In this document: positions 8,801 through 16,352 of the stretch, one piece after another
How the letters are laid out: the number at the start of each line of letters is the position of its first letter
How positions within the stretch are numbered: position 1 is the first letter of the stretch
DNA from: CAMAVH01 sp046297835
GTDB lineage: Bacteria > Pseudomonadota > Alphaproteobacteria > SMXQ01
Assembly: GCA_046297835.1 (NCBI GenBank)
Contig: JBKBHI010000002.1
Location: 310,001 to 374,000 of the forward strand
Direction: 5' to 3'
Length of the DNA: 64,000 nucleotides
Program-made: the position numbers and the translations under genes
The notes under the pieces: model-generated
Database searches by the model: none
Seen by the model: only the letters and a program-made list of their open reading frames with translations
What the model was told of the DNA's origin: nothing

Positions 8801-9582
8801 CTCGCGCGCGCGAGGAGCGCGCCGCGCTGATCGCCGGCGGCGAAACCGAGGCGCGCGCCGACCGCCTCGCCACCTATCGCGTGTTCGGCTCCAAGCCCGG
8901 CGCATACGGCGCGGGCCTGCAAGCGCTGATCGACGAGCGCGGCTGGGACACGGCCGCCGATCTCGCCCGCGCCTATGTCGCCTGGAGCGGCTATGCCTAT
9001 GGCGCGGGATCGGAAGGCGCGCCGGCGCACGAGACCTTCGGCACCCGCCTCGGCCGCGTCGAAGCGGTGCTGCACAACCAGGACAACCGCGAGCACGATT
9101 TGCTCGATTCCGACGACTACTACCAGTTCGAAGGCGGCATCGCCGCGGCGGTGACAGAAGCGCGCGGCCAAGCGCCCGAGGTCTATCACAACGACCATTC
9201 GCGCCCCGAATCGCCGCGCATCCACACGCTGCGCGAGGAGATCGGCCGCGTCGTGCGCGCCCGCGCCGTCAACCCGAAATGGCTCAAGGGCGTCATGCGC
9301 CACGGCTATAAGGGCGCGTTCGAGATGGCGGCGACGGTCGACTATCTGTTCGCCTTCGCCGCCACCACCAAGGCCGTCGCCGACCACCATTTCGACGCGG
9401 TCTATGACGCCTATATCGCCGATCCCGAGGTGCGCGCCTTCGTCGCGGAGGCCAATCCGGCGGCGCTGAAGGAGATGAGCGCGCGATTGCTCGAAGCGCA
9501 GGAGCGCGGATTGTGGAAGCCGCGCTCGAACCAGGCCGCCGACGAATTGCTGAAACTCTCAGGCCAGAAAGCCATGTCATGA
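5887..9582 (+). CDS. cobN: Aerobic cobaltochelatase large subunit CobN
   Basis: CobN is the catalytic subunit that inserts cobalt into hydrogenobyrinic acid a,c-diamide, driven by two AAA+ subunits that are not in this window. At 1231 residues it is normal size (related to magnesium chelatase H). Recognisable segments include RVLGGRGYWPYG near the start, ANYPNRDGRIGNGVGLDTP, VHLGKHGNLEWLPGKA (His-rich active-site region), LPTGRNFYSVD, AWGTSNMRTGGDDIAQ, and HGYKGAFEMAATVDY at the end. The start ATG overlaps the cobW stop and the TGA overlaps the cobO ATG (ATGA), so the run is translationally coupled. Confidence 0.96.
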   Translation: MHLLAAQPGEIADGSAAVDLGQTPGDIVYITAADSEISLLAAAHKTMPDAPSLRLANLMALGHNYSVDLYVEQIVSQAKLVIVRVLGGRGYWPYGVGEIVACSRARRIPLACLPGDDAPDADLMADSTLPAKAVHRLWRYMAEGGPDNAANLLRYAADLGVRRTEWQEPRPLLRAGIYRGARAASQRPVAAILFYRALLQAGNLAAVDALIAALDAAGLDALPIYAASLREPQSAAIVEQLLAATPPDVILNATGFSRAAPGETYAPAHDAPELQVIFSGGTEAAWRAGTRGLSSRDIAMNVALPEVDGRLIARAVSFKSAARRDEATQADIVGYAPIPDRARFVAELAANWAKLRRKPADERRVALALANYPNRDGRIGNGVGLDTPASAIVILDALRDAGYDVRDLPADGAELVARVLAGQTNDHSRRGIESESLPLADYQLFFAALPKAVRDAVTAHWGAPERDPFYRVGETDCGRFAIAAFRCGKVAVGLQPARGYNIDPSQSYHDPALVPPHGYLAFYAWMREQFRADAIVHLGKHGNLEWLPGKALALSEDCLPEAALGPLPHLYPFIVNDPGEGTQAKRRASACIVDHLTPPLTRAESYGPLRDLERLVDEYFEASGVDPRRCKLLSREILDLARRHGIAADCGIAPEADEAEALTKLDGYLCELKELQIRDGLHIFGVSPAGDQLTDLLVALARVPQAGDADSSLPRALADDFALDFDPLDCDMAQVWTGPHPAALRGDAPWRTAGDTVERLEILARDLVRGARAIDPAWTSTARALTRIEDRLRPAVAACGAAEIGGLLKGLSGRFVPPGPSGAPTRGRPDTLPTGRNFYSVDTRAVPTPAAWTLGWKSAQLLIERHAQEHGGYPRAVALSAWGTSNMRTGGDDIAQGLALMGARPTWDNASRRVTGFEILPLSILGRPRVDVTLRVSGFFRDAFPGLIDLFDSAARAIAALDEPAEQNPLAARAREERAALIAGGETEARADRLATYRVFGSKPGAYGAGLQALIDERGWDTAADLARAYVAWSGYAYGAGSEGAPAHETFGTRLGRVEAVLHNQDNREHDLLDSDDYYQFEGGIAAAVTEARGQAPEVYHNDHSRPESPRIHTLREEIGRVVRARAVNPKWLKGVMRHGYKGAFEMAATVDYLFAFAATTKAVADHHFDAVYDAYIADPEVRAFVAEANPAALKEMSARLLEAQERGLWKPRSNQAADELLKLSGQKAMS

Positions 9583-10184
9583 CCGACGATCCGAACGAAC
9601 GCGCCAACGAGAAAGCCCGCATCCGCAAGGAATCGCGCGACAAGATCATGGCGACCAAGACCATCGAGAAGGGCCTCATCGTCGTCCATACCGGCCCCGG
9701 CAAAGGCAAGTCGACCGCCGCTTTCGGCATGGTCTTGCGCGCCGTCGGCCACGGCATGAAGGTCGGCGTCGTGCAATTCATCAAAGGCAAGTGGGACACC
9801 GGCGAGCGCACGGTGCTGGAGAAATTTCCCGAACTGGTGACGATCCGCGCCATGGGCGAAGGCTTCACCTGGGATACGCAGGACCGCGCGCGCGACATCG
9901 CCAACGCCGAAGCCGCCTGGGCCGAGGCGAAAAAGTTGATCATGGATGCCAGCTACCGCATGGTGCTGCTCGACGAGTTGAATATCGCGTTGCGCTACGA
10001 CTATCTCGACGTCAACGAGGTCGTGGCGACGCTCAAGGCCAAGCCCGCCGACACTCATGTGATCGTCACGGGACGCAACGCCAAGCCCGAGCTGATCGAG
10101 GCGGCCGATCTGGTGACGGAAATGACGATGGTGAAACATCCCTTCCGCGCCGGCGTGAAGGCGCAAGCGGGCATCGAGTTCTGA
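9579..10184 (+). CDS. cobO: Cob(I)yrinic acid a,c-diamide adenosyltransferase CobO (BtuR/CobA type)
   Basis: Transfers the 5'-deoxyadenosyl group of ATP to the Co(I) corrinoid. The 201-residue protein has a charged N-terminal arm, the P-loop GPGKGKST at residues 39-46, VQFIKGKWDTGER, LDELNIALRYDYL, and VTGRNAKPELIEAADLVTEM, all typical of the CobO/BtuR family. The chosen ATG at 9579 overlaps the cobN stop; an open frame from 9513 is a cobN shadow. cobQ begins one base after its stop. Confidence 0.95.
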   Translation: MTDDPNERANEKARIRKESRDKIMATKTIEKGLIVVHTGPGKGKSTAAFGMVLRAVGHGMKVGVVQFIKGKWDTGERTVLEKFPELVTIRAMGEGFTWDTQDRARDIANAEAAWAEAKKLIMDASYRMVLLDELNIALRYDYLDVNEVVATLKAKPADTHVIVTGRNAKPELIEAADLVTEMTMVKHPFRAGVKAQAGIEF

Positions 10185-10185
10185 C

Positions 10186-11703
10186 ATGGTCCCAGAAGGT
10201 CGGTCAAAAGCCGCCGCCATCATGCTGCAAGGCACCGGGTCCGACGTGGGCAAATCCCTCGTCGCCGCCGGGCTCTGCCGCCTGTTCGCGGACCAGGGCC
10301 TGAGCGTCCGGCCCTTCAAGCCGCAGAACATGTCGAACAACGCGGCGGTGACGCTCGACGGCGGCGAGATCGGCCGCGCCCAAGCCTTGCAAGCCAAAGC
10401 CTGCCGCACGCCGCCCCTGAACGACATGAATCCCGTGCTCTTGAAGCCGCAGGGCGAGCGCATGGCGCAGATCGTCGTGCAGGGCGTTGCTGCCGGCGTG
10501 GCCGCCGCCGCCGACTATCGCCACGCGAAAGCCGGCCTGATGCCGCGCGTGCTCGAAAGCTTCGCGCGTCTCGAAGCCGATGCCGAACTGATCGTCGCCG
10601 AAGGCGCCGGCAGTCCGGCTGAGGCGAACTTGCGCGAGAACGACATCGCCAACATGGGCTTCGCCGAAGCCGCCGACGTTCCGGTGATCCTGGTCGCCGA
10701 CATCGACCGCGGCGGCGTCCTCGCATCCCTCGTCGGCACCCATGCCCTCTTGTCGGAAAGCGAGCGCGCCCGCGTGAAGGGCTATATCGTCAACAAGTTC
10801 CGCGGCGATCCGGCGCTGTTCGCGCCTGCCATCGATATCGTCGAAGCCCATACCGGCTGGCTCTGTCTCGGCGTGCTGCCCTGGTTCGACGACGCCAACA
10901 AGCTGCCGGCCGAGGACGGCATGGCGCTGCCGCACCGTACCGAAACGCGCGCCACCCATAGCCATCACAATGACGACCGCCATAAGGTTCTGCGCGTCGT
11001 CGCGCCGCGTTGGCCACGCGTCGGCAATTTCGACGATCTCGATCCGCTCGCCGCCGAGCCTGCCGTGCAGCTGACCATCGTCGCGCCGGGCGAGCCGCTG
11101 CCGCCAGCCGATCTGGTGCTGCTGCCCGGCTCAAAGGCGACGCGCGCCGACCTGCAGACGCTCTACGAATCCGGCTGGGACGCCGACATCGCCGCCCATC
11201 TGGAGCGCGGCGGCAAAGTGTTCGGCATCTGCGGCGGCTATCAGATGCTCGGCCGCGCCGTGCGCGATCCTCTCGGCCTCGAAGGCCCCGCCGGCGAAAC
11301 GCCGGGCCTCGGCCTCTTGGACATCGCCACCGAGATGACGCCGAGCAAGACGCTGAAATACGCGCAAGGCAGCCATGTGGCGAGCGGCCAGCCGATCGCC
11401 GGGTTCGAGATGCATATGGGCGTGAGCGACGGTCCCGATCGCGAGCGGCCGTTCGCGATCCTCGGCAACCAGGGCGACGGCGCGCGCTCGGCCGACGGCC
11501 GCGTCGCCGGCACCTATCTGCACGGCCTATTCGCATCGGACGCTTTCCGCCGCGCCTTCCTCGCGGAATTCGGCGTCGAATCGCGGCTCGCCGATTACGA
11601 CGCCTTGATCGAAGCGACGCTCGACAAGCTGGCGCGGCACATCGCCGACCATGTCGACGTCGAGCGGCTGCTCGAACTCGCGGGAGAGCGCGTTGCTAAA
11701 TGA
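10186..11703 (+). CDS. cobQ: Cobyric acid synthase CobQ
   Basis: A glutamine-dependent amidotransferase that amidates the b, d, e and g carboxylates of adenosylcobyrinic a,c-diamide. The N-terminal dethiobiotin-synthetase-like ATPase domain starts GTGSDVGKSLVAAGLCRLF, with KPQNMSNNAAVT; the C-terminal glutaminase-like domain has the nucleophile in FGICGGYQMLGR (Cys349) and a late His in YLHGLFASDAFR. The 505 residues fit the family. The last 8 bases overlap the 3' end of cobD on the other strand. Confidence 0.96.
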   Translation: MVPEGRSKAAAIMLQGTGSDVGKSLVAAGLCRLFADQGLSVRPFKPQNMSNNAAVTLDGGEIGRAQALQAKACRTPPLNDMNPVLLKPQGERMAQIVVQGVAAGVAAAADYRHAKAGLMPRVLESFARLEADAELIVAEGAGSPAEANLRENDIANMGFAEAADVPVILVADIDRGGVLASLVGTHALLSESERARVKGYIVNKFRGDPALFAPAIDIVEAHTGWLCLGVLPWFDDANKLPAEDGMALPHRTETRATHSHHNDDRHKVLRVVAPRWPRVGNFDDLDPLAAEPAVQLTIVAPGEPLPPADLVLLPGSKATRADLQTLYESGWDADIAAHLERGGKVFGICGGYQMLGRAVRDPLGLEGPAGETPGLGLLDIATEMTPSKTLKYAQGSHVASGQPIAGFEMHMGVSDGPDRERPFAILGNQGDGARSADGRVAGTYLHGLFASDAFRRAFLAEFGVESRLADYDALIEATLDKLARHIADHVDVERLLELAGERVAK

Positions 11704-12727
11704 GCGATGCGGCGGCCGTCGCCGCCATCGTCAGCAGGCAAGCGACGGCGTAGAGAAACAGCGCGCGGTTGATGTCGTGCGGCGTGACGCGGGCGCGGCC
11801 GGATCCGATCCAGGGCGCGGGCTGCATTTGACCGTGATAGGGCCGCGGCCCGGCGAGCGCGAGATCCAGCGCGCCGGCCATCGCCGCCTCGGGCCAGCCA
11901 GCGTTGGGCGAACGGTGCTTGCGCGCGTCGCGCCAGACCGTGACGAGCGCGCGCAGCGGATTGGCGGTGGGCGCGGCCACGGCGGCAAGCGCGATCAGCA
12001 GCGCCGACAGCCGCGCCGGGATGAAATTCGCCGCATCGTCGAGCCGCGCCGCGACCTTGCCGAAATTCTCGTGGCGCGGCGTGCGATAACCGATCATCGA
12101 ATCGAGCGTGTTGATCGCCTTATAGGCGAGCATCCCCGGCAGGCCGAGCAGCAGATACCAGAAGACCGGCGCGACCACGGCGTCGGAGAAATTCTCCGCG
12201 CCGCTTTCCACCGCCGCGCGCGCCACGCCATATTCGTCGAGCGCCTGCACGTCGCGGCCGACGATATGGCGCACGGCGGCGCGCCCGCCCTCGACGCCGT
12301 TCAGCCGCAGCGCCTTGGCGACCAGCCGCACATGGGCGAACAGGCTGCGCTGGGCGAGCAGGGTCGTGGCGACGAACAGTTCGATCAGCCAGCCGTAGGG
12401 CAGCAAGCGGCCGTAATAAGCGATGGCCCCGCCGACGGTGCCGGCCAAGCCGACGACGATCAACACCGTGAACGCGCCGCGCAGACGCAGCATGCCGGGC
12501 GAGCGGCCGTCACGATTGAGCCGGCGGTCGAGCCCGCCGATCAGGCCGCCGATCCAGACGACCGGATGCGGCAGGATGCGCCACAGCCAGCCGAAGCCCG
12601 CCGTCAGCCAGTCCAGCGCCAGCGCCAGCAGCAGCAACAGCGCCGGCGGCGGGCCCCCGGGGCCCGGCAGAAACCCGACCATCAGATCGCGCAGCGTCTG
12701 CGCCCACAGTGTAAGATCGGCACCCAT
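11696..12727 (-). CDS. cobD: Adenosylcobinamide-phosphate synthase CobD (CbiB)
   Basis: An integral membrane enzyme that attaches (R)-1-amino-2-propanol (phosphate) to adenosylcobyric acid. Seen: ALDWLTAGFGWLWRILPHPVVWIGGLIGGLD at the N-terminus in family form, several hydrophobic helices, ARAAVESGAENFSDAVVAPVF, and KAINTLDSMIGYRTPRHENFG. The ATG at 12727 is preferred over an ATG 13 codons upstream because AGGA lies about 10 bases before it; the product is then 343 residues. It faces cobQ tail to tail and diverges from cbiX over 53 bases, so it needs its own promoter there. Confidence 0.92.
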   Translation of the reverse strand: MGADLTLWAQTLRDLMVGFLPGPGGPPPALLLLLALALDWLTAGFGWLWRILPHPVVWIGGLIGGLDRRLNRDGRSPGMLRLRGAFTVLIVVGLAGTVGGAIAYYGRLLPYGWLIELFVATTLLAQRSLFAHVRLVAKALRLNGVEGGRAAVRHIVGRDVQALDEYGVARAAVESGAENFSDAVVAPVFWYLLLGLPGMLAYKAINTLDSMIGYRTPRHENFGKVAARLDDAANFIPARLSALLIALAAVAAPTANPLRALVTVWRDARKHRSPNAGWPEAAMAGALDLALAGPRPYHGQMQPAPWIGSGRARVTPHDINRALFLYAVACLLTMAATAAASLI

Positions 12728-12780
12728 CACGGGCGCATCCTGGCGGCGGGAATGTCCGCCGTCCACCGCAAAGGACCATC

Positions 12781-13797
12781 ATGATCGACGAGACCAATAC
12801 CGCCGTCCTGCTTTGCGCCCACGGCAGCCGCGATGGCGAAGGCGTCGCCGAGTTCGAAGCCTTCGGCCAGGCCGTCGCGAAGCGGCTCGCGCCCATGGCG
12901 GTGACGCACGGCTATCTCGAATTCGCCGCGCCCAATATCGGCGACGGGCTGGAAAGCCTCTACGCCAAGGGCGCGCGCAACATCGTCGCCCTGCCGATCA
13001 TGCTGTTCGCCGCCGGCCATGTGAAGAACGACATCCCTTCCGAGCTCAACGGCTTCGCCGCGACCAAGCGCGACCTCAAGGTCGAGTTCGGCCGCGAGCT
13101 GGCGCTCGAGCCGAAACTGATCGCCGCCGCCGGCGCGCGCATCGCCGAGGCCGAGCAGAAATCGCCGCACAAAACCACACGCGCCGACAGCCTGCTGCTG
13201 GTCGTCGGGCGCGGCACCAACGATCCCGACGCCAACGGCAATATCGCCAAGCTGGCGCGCATGTTGTGGGAAGGGCTCGGCTACGGCTGGGCCGAAGTGG
13301 CCTATTCCGGCGTCACCGAGCCGCGCGTCGGCACGGCCATCGACCGCGCCGCCAAGCTCGGCTTCAAGCGCATCGTCGTCTTTCCTTATTTCCTTTTCAC
13401 CGGCGTGCTGGTGAAGCGCGTCTATGGGGCCGCCGACGAAGCGCAGGCCCACCATCCCGGCGTCGAAATCCTCAAAGCCGGCTATTTGAACGATCATCCG
13501 CTGGTGATCGAGACGCTGGTCGAGCGGCTGACCGAGACCGAGAGCGGCATGAACGTGATGAACTGCCGCCTGTGCAAATATCGCGAGCAGGTGCTGGGCT
13601 ACGAGGCTGCCGCCGGGCAGCCGCAGGCCGGCCACCATCACCATGTGCGCGCCGAAGACGGGCAGGGTCATGATCACGGCCATGACCATGGTCACGATCA
13701 TGGGCACGATCATGGGCACGAGCATGGGCACGATCATGGGCACGATCATGATCATCATCACGATCACGCCCATCCGCACAGCCACAAGCGGGCTTGA
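12781..13797 (+). CDS. cbiX: Long-form sirohydrochlorin cobaltochelatase CbiX with MxCxxC motif and His-rich tail
   Basis: Two tandem chelatase-like domains: residues about 1-130 with LLCAHGSRDGEG and LFAAGHVKNDIP, which carry the likely catalytic His residues, and about 137-255 with LLLVVGRGTNDPD, where the first His is replaced by Arg-Gly. An MNCRLC (MxCxxC) segment at about residue 259 follows, then a His/Asp/Gly-rich tail to the end (338 residues). In Bacillus megaterium the long CbiX has the same MxCxxC plus His-rich arrangement and an Fe-S centre. The family inserts cobalt early, into sirohydrochlorin, which is odd beside cobN. The stop overlaps the cobH ATG (TGATG). Confidence 0.88.
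   Translation: MIDETNTAVLLCAHGSRDGEGVAEFEAFGQAVAKRLAPMAVTHGYLEFAAPNIGDGLESLYAKGARNIVALPIMLFAAGHVKNDIPSELNGFAATKRDLKVEFGRELALEPKLIAAAGARIAEAEQKSPHKTTRADSLLLVVGRGTNDPDANGNIAKLARMLWEGLGYGWAEVAYSGVTEPRVGTAIDRAAKLGFKRIVVFPYFLFTGVLVKRVYGAADEAQAHHPGVEILKAGYLNDHPLVIETLVERLTETESGMNVMNCRLCKYREQVLGYEAAAGQPQAGHHHHVRAEDGQGHDHGHDHGHDHGHDHGHEHGHDHGHDHDHHHDHAHPHSHKRA
13670..13770 (+). repeat. Degenerate 12-base tandem repeat encoding the CbiX His tail
   Basis: Units close to GATCATGGGCAC (coding Asp-His-Gly-His) repeat in frame about seven times and then decay into CATGATCATCATCAC. The array lies wholly in the cbiX reading frame and codes for a metal-binding tail; such arrays change length easily by slippage. 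Confidence 0.8.
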
Positions 13798-14447
13798 TGG
13801 CGCGCCACGACTATATCCGCGACCCGCAGGCGATCTATGACGCCTCGCGAGAGGCCGTTCGCAAAGCCGCCGACCTCGCCGCGCTGTCGGACGATCTCAA
13901 ACCGCTCGCGCTGCGCCTGATCCACGCCTGCGCCCTGCCCGAAATCGCCAAGGACATCGCCGCTGCGCCCGGCGCGGTCGCGTCCGGCCGCGCGGCGCTC
14001 AAGGCCGGCGCGCCCATCCTGTGCGACGGGCGCATGACCCTGGAGGGCATCATCCGCGCCCGTCTGCCGGCTAAGAACGAGACGATCTGCAAGATCGGCG
14101 ATCCGCAATTGCCGGTTCTCGCCCAAATGCTCGGCAACACGCAAAGCGCCGCCGCCGTCGATCTCTGGACGCCGCACCTGAAGGGCGCGGTGGTGGCCAT
14201 CGGCAACGCGCCGACCGCGCTCTACCGCCTCTTGGAATTGCTCGCCGAAGGCGCGCCCAAGCCGGCCCTGATCCTCGGCTTTCCCGTCGGCTTCATCGGC
14301 GCGGCCGAAGCGAAAGAAGCGCTAATCCTTGATGCCGGCGACGTGCCTTACGTCACGCTGCGCGGCCGCTTCGGCGGCAGCGCGCTCGCCGCCGCCGCCG
14401 TCAACGCCCTGGCCGACGACCGCCTCACCAACGAGGCCGCGTCTTGA
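13797..14447 (+). CDS. cobH: Precorrin-8X methylmutase CobH (CbiC)
   Basis: Moves the C11 methyl group to C12, giving hydrogenobyrinic acid (or cobyrinic acid). The 216-residue protein shows YIRDPQAIYDASREAVR at the start, IHACALPEIAKDI (with the catalytic His), GAPILCDGRMTLEGI, GNAPTALYRLLEL and GFPVGFIGAAEAKEAL, all characteristic of CobH/CbiC. The ATG overlaps the cbiX stop and the TGA overlaps the TTG of cobL. An extra upstream TTG codon at 13794 is less likely. Confidence 0.95.
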   Translation: MARHDYIRDPQAIYDASREAVRKAADLAALSDDLKPLALRLIHACALPEIAKDIAAAPGAVASGRAALKAGAPILCDGRMTLEGIIRARLPAKNETICKIGDPQLPVLAQMLGNTQSAAAVDLWTPHLKGAVVAIGNAPTALYRLLELLAEGAPKPALILGFPVGFIGAAEAKEALILDAGDVPYVTLRGRFGGSALAAAAVNALADDRLTNEAAS

Positions 14448-15646
14448 CTCCCTGGCTCACCGTGCTCGGAATCGGCGTCGATGGATTGGACGACCTGCCG
14501 CCCGCCGCGCGCGCGCTGATCGACAACGCCGAAGCCGTCGCCGGCGGCGACCGCCATCTGGAAATGCTGACGAACACGGCGGCGGCGCGCGTGCGGCTGC
14601 AATCGCCCATCGAGGCCGCGTTGGGCGAATTGGCGGCCCATCGCGGCAAGCGTGTCGTGGTTTTGGCCAGCGGCGATCCGCTGCATTACGGCATCGCCGC
14701 CACCTTGCTGCGGCGGTTCGCGCCGGGCGAATTGCGCGTCATCCCGCATCATTCCGCCTTCACCCTCGCCTGCGCCCGCATGGCCTGGCCGCGCCAAAAC
14801 GTCACCACGCTCTCCGTCCACGGCCGCCCGCTCGCCGCGCTCCAGCGCCATATCCATCCTGGCGCGAAGCTTCTGGTTCTGGCGCAGGACGGCGGAACGC
14901 CGGCCGAGATCGCCGCGCTGCTGACGGCGCGCGGCTTCGGGCCGAGCCGCGTCATAGCGCTCGAACATCTCGGCGGCCAGGACGAGACCGTCATCGCCGC
15001 GGCCGCCGAAAGCTGGGCCGTGCCGCGCGCGCGCGACCTCGTCACCGTCGCCATCGAATGCCTGCCCGGCCCCGCGCCCGTCCTGCTGGGGCTGACGCCC
15101 GGCCTGCCGGACGACGCATACGAGCATGACGGCCAACTCACCAAGCGCGAGACGCGCGCCGTGACGCTCTCCACGCTCGCGCCCCGGCCCGGCGAGACGC
15201 TGTGGGATGTCGGCGCGGGCGCCGGCTCCATCGGCATCGAATGGCTGCGCGCCGGCGAGGCGATGCGCGCCATCGCCATCGAGCGCGATCCCGCGCGCGC
15301 CGCGCGCATCGCGCGCAACGCCCTCGCGCTCGGCGCGCCGCAATTGCGCCTCGTCGAGGGCGCGGCACCGGACGCGCTCGCGGGCCTGCCCGCGCCCGAC
15401 GCCATCTTCCTCGGCGGCGGCGTCAGCGCGCCCGGCGTGATCGAAGCCTGCTGGGCGGCGCTCAAGCCCGGCGGCCGCCTGGTCGCCAACGCCGTGACCG
15501 ACCGCAGCGTCGCCGCGCTGGTCAAACATCGCTCCCGCCATGGCGGCGACTTGATCTGCGTCGCCATCTCGCGTATCGACGAGCGCGAAGCGCGCGGCTG
15601 GCGCGCGCTCATGCCCGTCACTCAACTTCGCAGCGTGAAGGCCTGA
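14444..15646 (+). CDS. cobL: Precorrin-6B methyltransferase/decarboxylase CobL (CbiE-CbiT fusion)
   Basis: Methylates C5 and C15 of the corrin ring and decarboxylates the C12 acetate. The N-terminal CbiE-type tetrapyrrole methylase (residues about 1-200) starts LTVLGIGVDGLDDLPP and contains LASGDPLHYGI; the C-terminal CbiT-type Rossmann methyltransferase (about 215-400) has the SAM loop LWDVGAGAGSIGIEW and FLGGGVSAPG. The start codon is TTG at 14444, overlapping the cobH stop (TTGA). At 400 residues it matches the fused CobL of aerobic producers. Confidence 0.94.
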   Translation: MTPWLTVLGIGVDGLDDLPPAARALIDNAEAVAGGDRHLEMLTNTAAARVRLQSPIEAALGELAAHRGKRVVVLASGDPLHYGIAATLLRRFAPGELRVIPHHSAFTLACARMAWPRQNVTTLSVHGRPLAALQRHIHPGAKLLVLAQDGGTPAEIAALLTARGFGPSRVIALEHLGGQDETVIAAAAESWAVPRARDLVTVAIECLPGPAPVLLGLTPGLPDDAYEHDGQLTKRETRAVTLSTLAPRPGETLWDVGAGAGSIGIEWLRAGEAMRAIAIERDPARAARIARNALALGAPQLRLVEGAAPDALAGLPAPDAIFLGGGVSAPGVIEACWAALKPGGRLVANAVTDRSVAALVKHRSRHGGDLICVAISRIDEREARGWRALMPVTQLRSVKA

Positions 15647-15650
15647 TCCC

Positions 15651-16352
15651 ATGGCCACTCTTTACGGCCTCGGCGTCGGCCCGGGCGATCCCGATCTCAT
15701 CACGCTCAAGGCGCTGAAGATCCTTCAGGCCGCGCCGGTGATCGCCTATCCGGCGACCACGTCCGGCGAGAGCATGGCGCGCGCCATCGCCGCGCCGCAT
15801 ATTCCCGAAAGCCGGATCGAGCTGCCCTTCGCCATCGACATCCGCAGCGCCCATGACGCCAACGAGAGCCATTACGACGGCGCGGCGGACGCGGTCGCAG
15901 CGCATCTCAAAGCCGGACGCGACGTCGCCGTGCTGTGCGAGGGCGATCCGTTCCTCTACGGCTCGTTCATGTATCTGTTCGCGCGCCTCGCCGAAGACTG
16001 GCCGACCGTGATCGTGCCCGGCATCTCGTCCCTCAACGCCGCCGCCGCCGCGCTCGCCCGCCCGCTCGTCTCCGGCAACGAATCGCTGACCCTTATCCCG
16101 GCCACGCTCGACGAAGCGGAATTGACCGCGCGCCTGACGGCGTGCGACGCCGCCGCCATCCTCAAGATCGGCCGCCATCTCGCCAAGCTCCGCCGCGCCC
16201 TCGCCGCCAGCGGCCTTGCGGAGCGAGCCGATTACATCGAGCGCATCGGCTTTCCCGAACAGCGCCAGTTTCCGCTGAACGCGCTGTCCGGCGACGCCGC
16301 GCCTTACTTCTCCATCGTGCTGGCGCGCCGCGCCGCCAAGGCGATCCGATGA
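15651..16352 (+). CDS. cobI: Precorrin-2 C20-methyltransferase CobI (CbiL)
   Basis: SAM-dependent tetrapyrrole methylase of 233 residues. Marks: YGLGVGPGDPDLITLKALK at the start, IAYPATTSGESMARAI, VLCEGDPFLYGSFMYL (the GDP-loop of the family) and VPGISSLNAAAAAL. It starts 4 bases after cobL and its TGA overlaps the ATG of the cbiG-cobJ fusion. Whether the substrate carries cobalt (CbiL) or not (CobI) cannot be read from the sequence. Confidence 0.93.
   Translation: MATLYGLGVGPGDPDLITLKALKILQAAPVIAYPATTSGESMARAIAAPHIPESRIELPFAIDIRSAHDANESHYDGAADAVAAHLKAGRDVAVLCEGDPFLYGSFMYLFARLAEDWPTVIVPGISSLNAAAAALARPLVSGNESLTLIPATLDEAELTARLTACDAAAILKIGRHLAKLRRALAASGLAERADYIERIGFPEQRQFPLNALSGDAAPYFSIVLARRAAKAIR

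Noticed and set aside
13670..13770. Possible CRISPR-like or microsatellite array
   Set aside because: Units are only 12 bases without spacers and stay in frame with cbiX; it encodes the His-rich tail.
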